From positions 248,001 to 312,000 of the forward strand of contig NZ_KE386904.1 of NCBI RefSeq assembly GCF_000429445.1: 64,000 bases of DNA, in the 5' to 3' direction. Source of the DNA: Algoriphagus terrigena DSM 22685 (lineage in GTDB: Bacteria; Bacteroidota; Bacteroidia; Cytophagales; Cyclobacteriaceae). A program made the position numbers and the translations under genes. Every line of letters begins with the position of its first letter. Within the stretch, counting starts at the first letter, position 1. This document shows, piece after piece, positions 42,660 through 49,621 of this stretch. Below the pieces are notes generated by a model that ran no database searches, was not told the DNA's origin, and was given only the letters and a program-made list of their open reading frames with translations.

Positions 42660-43874
42660 ATGTCTAGCTCCAAAACTTTTCTCTGCATCTCCAACTATTT
42701 TAAAGGAAACGCATTTTTAACTGCATTGAAAAAACAGGGCAACCGGGTTTTCTTAATCACCACCGAGCAGCTCCGTGACAAACCCTGGGCCTTTGAATAC
42801 ATCGACGAGGTTTTTTACATGCCGGGTCAGGACCTCGATTGGGACTTGGATGTGCTCTTGAAAGGTGTGGGAGGCTTGATGAAAGACCATAAAATCGAAG
42901 CAATCATTGCCTTGGATGATTACGATGTGGAAAAAGCTGCCTTTCTCCGGGAAAACCTGCGGATCCCCGGAATGGGCCAAACTACGGGTCGCTATTTCCG
43001 CGACAAGCTCGCCATGCGGATGCGCGCCAAAGACGCTGGAATTCTGGTTCCCGCCTTTTCGGCATTATTCAATAACGAGGAAATCAACCACTTCGCGGAT
43101 ACCGTAGCCGCTCCTTGGGTGCTGAAACCAAGATCGGAAGCTTCTGCGCACGGAATCATCAAAGTTCATAGCAAAGAAGACCTCTGGAAGCATATCGATG
43201 AGCTCGGTGAGAACAGGGTCTATTACCTCGTGGAGCAATTCAAACCTGGGGACGTCTACCACGCAGATGGACTTCAGCTGGATGGAAAAACCTTGTTTTT
43301 AACCGTTTCACGGTACTTGGCCACTCCGATGGAGATCTCTCAAGGAGGAGGGATCTTCCGATCTGCCAACATCAAGTACGGTTCGGAGGATGACAAAGCC
43401 ATCAAAAAAGTAAACGCCGAAATCATGAAGGCCTTTGGGCTGAAGCATGGTGCCTCCCACACCGAATTCATCAAAAATCGGGAAGACGGTCAAATCTATT
43501 TTCTAGAAACCGCCTCGAGGGTTGGTGGAGCGCATCTGGCAGAGATGGTCGAAGCTGCCACCGATGTTAACCTTTGGGAAGAATGGGCAAAGGTCGAAGA
43601 CGCTGTCGCAAAAGAGGAAAAATACGACTTGCCTAAAGTTGCGAAAAACTATGCCGGGATCGTCCTGACCCTTTCGAAATACGAGCATCCTGATCTCAGC
43701 AGTTTCGACGATCCCGAAGTCTGCTTCCGCGTCCCGCTCAACTACCACGCAGGGTTGATTGTAAAATCCACCAAACAGGAGCGGGTGATGCAATTACTCG
43801 ACAACTACGCGGAGCGCTTTGTCAATGAGCTTTCTACTACCGCCGCCGCGCCGGAAGTGAAGAAGTTTCATTGA
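42660..43874 (+). CDS. ATP-grasp domain protein
   Basis: The ATG at 42660 (404 residues) is used because an upstream in-frame TTG lies inside the preceding terminator. The N-terminal preATP-grasp region has a Rossmann-like start (KTFLCISNYFKGNAFLTAL). The ATP-grasp core covers about 110-320 with WVLKPRSEASAHGIIKV, YLVEQFKPGDVYHADGLQ and IYFLETASRVGGAHLAEMV (catalytic Glu and Arg). Such enzymes ligate an acyl phosphate to an amine or thiol; related proteins make peptides or carboxylate intermediates. The substrate is not evident and no partner genes are adjacent. Confidence 0.87.
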   Translation: MSSSKTFLCISNYFKGNAFLTALKKQGNRVFLITTEQLRDKPWAFEYIDEVFYMPGQDLDWDLDVLLKGVGGLMKDHKIEAIIALDDYDVEKAAFLRENLRIPGMGQTTGRYFRDKLAMRMRAKDAGILVPAFSALFNNEEINHFADTVAAPWVLKPRSEASAHGIIKVHSKEDLWKHIDELGENRVYYLVEQFKPGDVYHADGLQLDGKTLFLTVSRYLATPMEISQGGGIFRSANIKYGSEDDKAIKKVNAEIMKAFGLKHGASHTEFIKNREDGQIYFLETASRVGGAHLAEMVEAATDVNLWEEWAKVEDAVAKEEKYDLPKVAKNYAGIVLTLSKYEHPDLSSFDDPEVCFRVPLNYHAGLIVKSTKQERVMQLLDNYAERFVNELSTTAAAPEVKKFH

Positions 43875-43884
43875 GTTATTTGGT

Positions 43885-43935
43885 CAATGGTCGACAGTCC
43901 TCACTCTACCGTGGTCTGTGGACTGTGAACTTTTC
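43885..43935. repeat. Degenerate GTCGACAGTC / GGACTGTG intergenic repeat
   Basis: Words such as GGTCGACAGTC, GGTCTGTGGACTGTG recur in this convergent gap, echoing the ACTGATCACT-like stretches at 4811-4842 and 9477-9514. No gene. Confidence 0.4.
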
Positions 43936-44701
43936 AAAACTTTTCCTCAATCCCCAAACCAAACAGCGCGAAATCATACTTAACGGGGTCTAAGGGATCA
44001 AATTCCCTAAGTTTCTCAGTCAACTCAACAGCCGTCAGCCAATCCGTTTGTTTCCGGGTGATCAGGCCAAGTTTTCTCCCCACCCGATCCACATGCAGGT
44101 CGCAGGGGCAGATGAGTTGAGCCGGACTGATCTTTTTCCAAAGTCCGAAATCCACCCCATTGTCATCAGAGCGCACCATCCACCGCAGGTACATATTGAT
44201 CCGCTTGCAGGCAGCCTTTCGGTCCGGAGTCGCAATGTGCTTTTTGGTACGGTTGGGGAAATCAGGAAGACTGAAGAAAAATCGATGAAACTGGCTCAGG
44301 ATCGAGTCCATCGAATCGACTTCGCCCGTCTGGCCTTTCAGAAATGCCTCCTCCAGACTCTCATGATTCCGATAAAACCAGCTTAAAAAGTGGACAAAAT
44401 ACAGCGTATCCACGTCGTTAAATGTTCGATGCTTAAAATTCAAAAAGACCTGCAGATCGCTTTCTTGGTGATTTACAAGGAAATCATGCGGAGCATTGTC
44501 CATCAATTGAAAAAGCTCCGTGCATTTATTGATGATCGTTTTGCGCTGGCCCCAAGCCAAGATCGATGCAAAAAAGCCCGCAATCTCGATGTCTTGTTTT
44601 TTGCTAAACCGATGGGGAATGCAAATCGGATCATTGACGATAAATCTCGGCTGATTGTATTGAGCAACCTTTTCGTCCAGAAAGTCTTTCAGATTCTGCA
44701 T
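43934..44701 (-). CDS. TIGR02757/DUF2400 family protein
   Basis: The ATG at 44701 overlaps the upstream gene's stop (TGATG), giving 255 residues. Family signatures are KQDIEIAGFFASILAWGQRK near residue 35, VDTLYFVHFLSWFY, and KAACKRINMYLRWMVR followed by GVDFGLWKKISPAQLICPCD. This family is conserved across Bacteroidota and its biochemical role is unknown. The mostly helical sequence with HVDRVGRKLGL suggests a nucleic-acid-binding helical fold, but that is speculation. It is tightly coupled to the small membrane protein gene upstream. Confidence 0.9.
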   Translation of the reverse strand: MQNLKDFLDEKVAQYNQPRFIVNDPICIPHRFSKKQDIEIAGFFASILAWGQRKTIINKCTELFQLMDNAPHDFLVNHQESDLQVFLNFKHRTFNDVDTLYFVHFLSWFYRNHESLEEAFLKGQTGEVDSMDSILSQFHRFFFSLPDFPNRTKKHIATPDRKAACKRINMYLRWMVRSDDNGVDFGLWKKISPAQLICPCDLHVDRVGRKLGLITRKQTDWLTAVELTEKLREFDPLDPVKYDFALFGLGIEEKF

Positions 44702-45255
44702 CAAAGCGCCACTTTCACTTCACCGCCCTGTGTCCCGTCAAACCATTTGAAGGAAATTTCATTCTCGACTTTCTCCGACACATGCCAGTCAAAACACTTG
44801 ATATTGGTCAGCTGGCGGAGGGAATCTTGGTCTGGATCATAGAGGCAAATGTCAAAGTCAGGCATTTCCTTGGACTCCAGTGTATTCCATCTCTCCAAGA
44901 TATAGCCTTCATCAAGCACCCGAACTTTTTTGCCGAAGACGTGATCTTCCAAGACAGAAGGCACGCCATCCTTTCTTCTCAACCTAAATCCAGACGGACC
45001 AAACATGATTTGCTTACAGACTTTTGCTTCCAGCAGGTCATTGGTATGGGGCATGGTCTCCCAATCCGTTTCCTTGAAAACGACCTTGGTTCCCTCCGGC
45101 TTGATGCGGGTCAGCAGTTCTGAAAGCTTGGAAAAAAGAAAAGTCAGGCCGATAAAAATCAATCCAAAACTCGCCAAAATCGGATAGCAGATGATAAAGA
45201 TTGCGTTCCAGATAAATCTAAAGGCGTGGTGAAAGAAAAGCTGGACTTTATTCAT
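44701..45255 (-). CDS. Hypothetical membrane-anchored protein
   Basis: A 184-residue protein with no family I recognise. Two closely spaced hydrophobic helices fill residues about 14-45 (FIWNAIFIICYPILASFG, then LIFIGLTFLFS). The remaining soluble part is beta-rich and contains a FGPSGFRLRRKDG loop and a C-terminal SFKWFDGTQGGEVKVAL. The topology is likely two helices with the soluble domain in the cytosol. Its stop overlaps the start of the DUF2400 gene, so the two are expressed together. Confidence 0.7.
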   Translation of the reverse strand: MNKVQLFFHHAFRFIWNAIFIICYPILASFGLIFIGLTFLFSKLSELLTRIKPEGTKVVFKETDWETMPHTNDLLEAKVCKQIMFGPSGFRLRRKDGVPSVLEDHVFGKKVRVLDEGYILERWNTLESKEMPDFDICLYDPDQDSLRQLTNIKCFDWHVSEKVENEISFKWFDGTQGGEVKVAL

Positions 45256-45393
45256 GTCGGATTCACTCGAGGGTGCAAAGGTACTCCAGCCCCGCTACAA
45301 AGCCAAGCATTGCTCAGGTCAAAGGCCCCGTATAAGCCGTCAGCGATGTTGGCAAAACAAAACTTTCAGAGCTTGGATTTCTTGCCAGAAAGA

Positions 45394-45430
45394 CAAAAAA
45401 AATCCCCTTTCTGGATATGGAAAGGGGATT
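45394..45430 (-). terminator. Intrinsic terminator of the LysM gene
   Basis: On the minus strand, AATCCCCTTT / AAAGGGGATT form a stem with a 10-base loop, followed by eight T. It begins 27 nt after the LysM stop. Confidence 0.9.
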
Positions 45431-45456
45431 AGTAACGGAAGGTTTTTAGCAATTAA

Positions 45457-46632
45457 TCAATAAAGAACTTCCACGGGGAACCGTTGATTGACGGCTTTCA
45501 GCTGGTCAAATGCCGCCTGGGAAAGTTTGATCACCAGTTTGGAGTTGTCGCCGGTTTCAGGAAGCGTACCTACTACACGGGCAAAGATTGTCAGGTCATT
45601 TTCCTCATTTTTCACCCGCATGATACTTCCTACCGGAGCGGTTCGATGCAGCACGAGGTACTTCTTGTGGCCACCGGTACCGTCGATCAATTCAGCCTGA
45701 CCGGTTTCTGTAATGTTTTTGAATCCTCCGGAGGTGTTTTCAATAGTCGGCTCCACCGTCATCTCCGCAGTGGAAGTTGCTGTTTTTGGTGTGCCGATCA
45801 CGGGAACTGTGGACGGCCCTTCAGGTGCTCGTCCTACTTTGATCACCTGTCCGGAGCGAAGGTTATTTGAAGTCAGTCCATTCCATTTGATCAAATCTTC
45901 CACACTGGAATTGTACTGGGTGGAAACCGAAAACAAGGTTTCGCCCTGCTTCACGGTGTGAGAGATCCATTCACCGGGAGCAACCGGCGTTGTGTTAGCC
46001 ACAGTGATGGAAGTTCGTGTCGGCTCTGGCTGCGGCTTGGTCGCTTCAGGCTGTTGGGCCGACTTTTTATCTGGCTTGGAGTCAGTTTTGGGTTGAGTTT
46101 CAGCTGCCGTCGGAGTCACTTTGGCAGTAGTCACCGTGGGGGTAGTCGTCAAGACTGGAGCGACGGGGGGAGCTTGGTAATCGCTGGCCAGCGTAGCATC
46201 TTTCACAATCAGCGCTTGTCCTACGCTCAAGTCATTTCCCATCAGTTTGTTCCATTGCTTCAGCGAGTCGACCGAAATTCCATATTTTTTGGAAATCGAA
46301 AAGAGCGTCTCACCCGGATTTACCTTGTGAAGTGCTGCTCCTGCAGGAACTGCGTTTTTTTCGATGTAGGGAACCCGAATCGTTTGACCGATTTTCAAGC
46401 CTTGTTTCAGGACTTCATTTGCACTTTGAATCTCTCCGACGGGAACCTGATATTTTCTAGAGATAGCAAAAAGCGTTTCTTGAGGACTTACTTTATGCAA
46501 GATAAACGTCTTGTTACCCACTCGCTCCACGCCGACCGAATCGCCAGCGATCAAACTGGAAGCATTTGAATAAGAAAGGGTTAAAACAAAAACGAGCAGG
46601 AAGGCACTGAGGAATCTGAACTGAGAAATCAT
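45457..46632 (-). CDS. LysM peptidoglycan-binding protein with RlpA-like C-terminus
   Basis: The ATG at 46632 starts a signal peptide (MISQFRFLSAFLLVFVL), giving 391 residues; a start at 46707 would add 25 residues upstream. Three LysM domains are visible, each with a YxVxxGETLFSIS-like core: FILHKVSPQETLFAISRKY, HKVNPGETLFSISKKYG and HTVKQGETLFSVSTQYN. A Thr/Pro/Lys-rich linker lies between the second and third. The last about 70 residues (VLHRTAPVGSIMRVKN and FARVVGTLPETGDN) resemble the double-psi barrel of RlpA-like proteins. It should bind peptidoglycan in the periplasm, probably structural or in wall remodelling. Confidence 0.9.
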   Translation of the reverse strand: MISQFRFLSAFLLVFVLTLSYSNASSLIAGDSVGVERVGNKTFILHKVSPQETLFAISRKYQVPVGEIQSANEVLKQGLKIGQTIRVPYIEKNAVPAGAALHKVNPGETLFSISKKYGISVDSLKQWNKLMGNDLSVGQALIVKDATLASDYQAPPVAPVLTTTPTVTTAKVTPTAAETQPKTDSKPDKKSAQQPEATKPQPEPTRTSITVANTTPVAPGEWISHTVKQGETLFSVSTQYNSSVEDLIKWNGLTSNNLRSGQVIKVGRAPEGPSTVPVIGTPKTATSTAEMTVEPTIENTSGGFKNITETGQAELIDGTGGHKKYLVLHRTAPVGSIMRVKNEENDLTIFARVVGTLPETGDNSKLVIKLSQAAFDQLKAVNQRFPVEVLY

Positions 46633-46839
46633 CGTAATCAAGGCTATTGAAGTGAAATAGATTAAAAATTTCAAGAACCTTTTTGCAAGAATTATGCTAG
46701 AAATCATCCTCTCGGGGCTTTTTCCGACCTAAATTCCATGCAGCCGAAACCCCGGTAATTCCAGCTTGGAAACTTCAAACAAAAAATTGGTGTATTGCAC
46801 CAGTGATCCTTATCTTTTCTCCTCAATTCCCAGTAAAAT

Positions 46840-48189
46840 ATGCGCCTCTTCACGTTTATCTTTTTATTCTTTGGCTTGCTTAGCTTTTCTCTTTTTGCCC
46901 AGGAAAAAGCCCAGAAAGTCTACACGTTCAAGATCGACGCAGACATCGACCCGGCGATGAACCGCCGCGTGAAGCTTGCTCTCGAAGAAGCAAAAGCGCA
47001 TGAAGCCCAGCTCATCATCATAGAAATGGACACCTACGGCGGTGCAGTTACTGACGCAGACGAAATCCGCACGATGGTGCTCGAAAGCGAAATTCCCGTG
47101 TACGTCTTCATCAACAAAGATGCCGCTTCCGCCGGAGCGCTGATTTCCATTGCCGCCGACAGCATCTACATGGCACCGGGAGCGAGTATTGGCGCGGCCA
47201 CGGTCGTCAACGGCACGGACGGTGCAGCCGCTCCCGATAAATACCAAAGCTACATGAGATCAATGATGCGGAGCACCGCAGAAGCAACCGGGCGAGATCC
47301 CAAGATCGCTGAAGGAATGGTGGACGAGAGGATCGAGATCGAAGGCATCACCGCTGCAGGTTCCGTGATTACATTCTCTGTGTCCGAAGCGATCAAATAC
47401 GGCTTCTGTGAAGGAGAAATCTCCTCCATCACCGCATTACTTAAAGCCCAAAACCTGGAATCCGCCGAAGTGCTGGCGTACGAAGAGGACACAATCGACA
47501 CCATCATTTCCTTCTTTCTGAACCCCGCCATCAGCGGCGTCCTGATCTTGATCATCATCGGAGGAATCTATTTTGAGCTGCAGACTCCCGGCGTCGGCTT
47601 TCCGATCCTTGCCTCCATCGTCGCTACACTACTTTATTTCATCCCCTACTACCTCAACGGACTGGCAGACAACTGGGAAATCCTGGTGTTCTTCGTCGGG
47701 ATTATCCTACTCGCTGTGGAGCTTTTTGTGATCCCTGGTTTCGGTGTGTTTGGGATCACGGGGATCGTCTGCATCATCGGCGGATTGGTACTCGGGATGA
47801 TTCCCAATGAAGATTTCAACTTTGAGTTCGTACCCGATTCCCAGCTTTTCACCGCGTTGCTGACCGTCATTCTGGCCTCGCTGGCATCCGTGGGTTTGGT
47901 CTTTTGGCTTACGCCTAAAGTCAACGAATGGGGCGCTTTCCGACATATCACACTGCCCAATACTCAGGAACGAAGTCAGGGCTACACCTCAAGCTTCTAC
48001 TCTGATACACTGGTGGGAAAGACTGGCCTGGTCCACTCCCGCCTGCGCCCCAGCGGTAAGGTGGAGATCGAGGGAGAACTCTACGACGCTTACTCCCGCG
48101 GGGAATTTATCGATCAGGGCGAAAAGATCATCGTGATCTCCACCGAAGGCACTTCCCTGAAAGTGAAAAATCTCGCTACCGAAGCCTGA
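46840..48189 (+). CDS. NfeD family membrane-bound serine protease
   Basis: A 449-residue long-form NfeD. Residues 1-21 are a signal peptide (FSLFAQE). The ClpP-like protease domain (about 25-220) has the serine nucleophile S97 in DAASAGALIS and a candidate catalytic lysine K134 in APDKYQSYM. Four to five membrane helices follow (about 225-375). The C-terminus (about 385-445) is an OB-fold with TGLVHSRLRPSGKVEIEGE. Known for the family: cleavage of the C-terminal hydrophobic part of stomatin-like proteins. The stomatin partner gene usually found next to it is not present here. Confidence 0.93.
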   Translation: MRLFTFIFLFFGLLSFSLFAQEKAQKVYTFKIDADIDPAMNRRVKLALEEAKAHEAQLIIIEMDTYGGAVTDADEIRTMVLESEIPVYVFINKDAASAGALISIAADSIYMAPGASIGAATVVNGTDGAAAPDKYQSYMRSMMRSTAEATGRDPKIAEGMVDERIEIEGITAAGSVITFSVSEAIKYGFCEGEISSITALLKAQNLESAEVLAYEEDTIDTIISFFLNPAISGVLILIIIGGIYFELQTPGVGFPILASIVATLLYFIPYYLNGLADNWEILVFFVGIILLAVELFVIPGFGVFGITGIVCIIGGLVLGMIPNEDFNFEFVPDSQLFTALLTVILASLASVGLVFWLTPKVNEWGAFRHITLPNTQERSQGYTSSFYSDTLVGKTGLVHSRLRPSGKVEIEGELYDAYSRGEFIDQGEKIIVISTEGTSLKVKNLATEA

Positions 48190-48199
48190 AAGAAATGGC

Positions 48200-48207
48200 T
48201 AAATTTG
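48200..48207 (+). promoter_or_regulatory. Possible -7 element (TAAATTTG) before the globin gene
   Basis: Exact TAnnTTTG, but only 4 nt from the ATG at 48212, so a transcript from it would be nearly leaderless. Could be chance. Confidence 0.3.
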
Positions 48208-48211
48208 CAGC

Positions 48212-48589
48212 ATGAATCCATTTCAGTCCATTTATGAACTGATCGGCGAAGATCAAATCCGATTGCTCACCCGATACTTTTACCAAGAAGTCGCCCAAAA
48301 TCAAGCCTTGCGTAAACTCTACCCTGAGGAGGATTTGGCTCCTGCTGAGCGGAGGCTTTTCCTGTTTTTGCTGCAAGTGTTCGGCGGGCCACAGACATAC
48401 TCCGAAGAGCGGGGCCACCCGAGGTTAAGACAGCGGCATTTCGATTGGCAGATCGGACCTGATATGCGAGATCATTGGCTTAATGCCATGCTCACTGCCC
48501 TCGACCGACTCAATCCGGATCAAAACGCCAAGGAATTGATGGCCGGATACTTCATCAAAGTCGCCAACCACATGATCAACCATGGGTAA
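48212..48589 (+). CDS. Truncated haemoglobin (group II-like)
   Basis: A 125-residue heme protein of the 2/2 globin fold. Family marks: LYPEEDLAPAERRLFLFL (E helix region), the stretch FGGPQTYSEERGHPRLRQRH with the proximal His near residue 75-80, and RDHWLNAMLTALD in the G helix. Group II globins bind O2 or NO and protect against nitrosative stress or handle oxygen; the role here is not known. It starts 22 bp after nfeD and overlaps plsC by 8 bp. Confidence 0.93.
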   Translation: MNPFQSIYELIGEDQIRLLTRYFYQEVAQNQALRKLYPEEDLAPAERRLFLFLLQVFGGPQTYSEERGHPRLRQRHFDWQIGPDMRDHWLNAMLTALDRLNPDQNAKELMAGYFIKVANHMINHG

Positions 48590-49313
48590 GGTCTTTGCGC
48601 GCATTTATTCCATCTATGCTGCGGTGACTTTTGTGGTGACATTCCTGCTGATCTTTCCATTTATACTGATTTGCATCCGGATTCCCCGCTGGATGAAATA
48701 CGGACGAAAGATCAACCGCTATTGGGCCAGGGCCTATTTTTCGCTGATTTTCTTGCCAATAAAAATCGAGATGGAAGCAAAAATCAAATCGGGAAAGCCT
48801 TACATTTTCCTAGCCAATCACTTCAGCTATCTCGACGTGGCGATGATGGGATTTATCCCCGGTGATGTGCTCTTTGTCGGCAAAGCATCCATAAGCAAGA
48901 TGCCTCTTTTCGGCTACTATTTCAAAAGCCTTCACATCGCGGTGGACAGAGATCGGATGAGAAGCCGTGCAGAGACCATGCGAAGAGCAGGAGAAGCCCT
49001 GGATCGGGGAAGCAGCATCATTCTTTTTCCCGAAGGGGGAATATTCACTCCAAAACCGCCGAAAATGATTCCTTTTAAAAACGGTGCTTTCCGCCTGGCG
49101 ATGGAAAAACAAATCCCCGTGATCCCTGTCACCTTATCCTATAATCATCTAATTTTGCCCGAAGACAATCAGTTTTTGCTGTATAGGAGAAGGGCCAAGA
49201 TGGTTTTTCACCAGGCATTGGATCCGGGGGATTTTGACTCGGATATCAACTTAAAAGAAACTTGTTTCGCGGTAATCCAACAGCAACTGGACTCGGACAA
49301 TCCCGTGGTTTGA
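48582..49313 (+). CDS. plsC: 1-acyl-sn-glycerol-3-phosphate acyltransferase
   Basis: A 243-residue inner-membrane enzyme of the PlsC family. It has an N-terminal hydrophobic helix (about 10-32), block I NHFSYLD (the HX4D motif), block II GKASISKMPLFGYY, and block III LFPEGGIF (FPEG). Block IV appears around VIPVTLSYN. It adds the second acyl chain to lysophosphatidate in phospholipid synthesis. Its ATG overlaps the end of the globin gene. A gap of 18 bp leads to gatC. Confidence 0.92.
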   Translation: MGKVFARIYSIYAAVTFVVTFLLIFPFILICIRIPRWMKYGRKINRYWARAYFSLIFLPIKIEMEAKIKSGKPYIFLANHFSYLDVAMMGFIPGDVLFVGKASISKMPLFGYYFKSLHIAVDRDRMRSRAETMRRAGEALDRGSSIILFPEGGIFTPKPPKMIPFKNGAFRLAMEKQIPVIPVTLSYNHLILPEDNQFLLYRRRAKMVFHQALDPGDFDSDINLKETCFAVIQQQLDSDNPVV

Positions 49314-49331
49314 TCTCAGATTTTAAAGAAA

Positions 49332-49619
49332 ATGAAGATAGATAAAGACTCAATCAAGAAGATCGCGCATCTGGCGAGACTTGAATTTGACGAAAGTTCT
49401 GCCGAAAAAATGTCCAAAGACATGTCGCAGATCCTGGACTGGGTGGAGCAACTCAACGAAGTCGACACCACCGGAATCGAACCCCTGACCACGATGTCAT
49501 CCGAAGTCAACGTGATGCGGGAAGACAAGATCGGCAAGCATCTCGGTCATGAAGCCGGACTGAAAAATGCTCCAAAAAGTGATACAGACTACTTCCGCGT
49601 ACCAAAGGTTTTGGAATAA
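49332..49619 (+). CDS. gatC: Aspartyl/glutamyl-tRNA amidotransferase subunit C
   Basis: A 95-residue GatC: KIAHLARLEFDESSAEKMS near the N-terminus, ILDWVEQLNEVDTTGIEPLT in the middle and a C-terminal TDYFRVPKVLE. With GatA and GatB it forms the amidotransferase that converts Glu-tRNA(Gln) or Asp-tRNA(Asn) to the correct species. GatA and GatB are not in this window, so subunits are encoded at separate loci. Only 2 bp separate it from the next gene. Confidence 0.95.
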   Translation: MKIDKDSIKKIAHLARLEFDESSAEKMSKDMSQILDWVEQLNEVDTTGIEPLTTMSSEVNVMREDKIGKHLGHEAGLKNAPKSDTDYFRVPKVLE

Positions 49620-49621
49620 GG

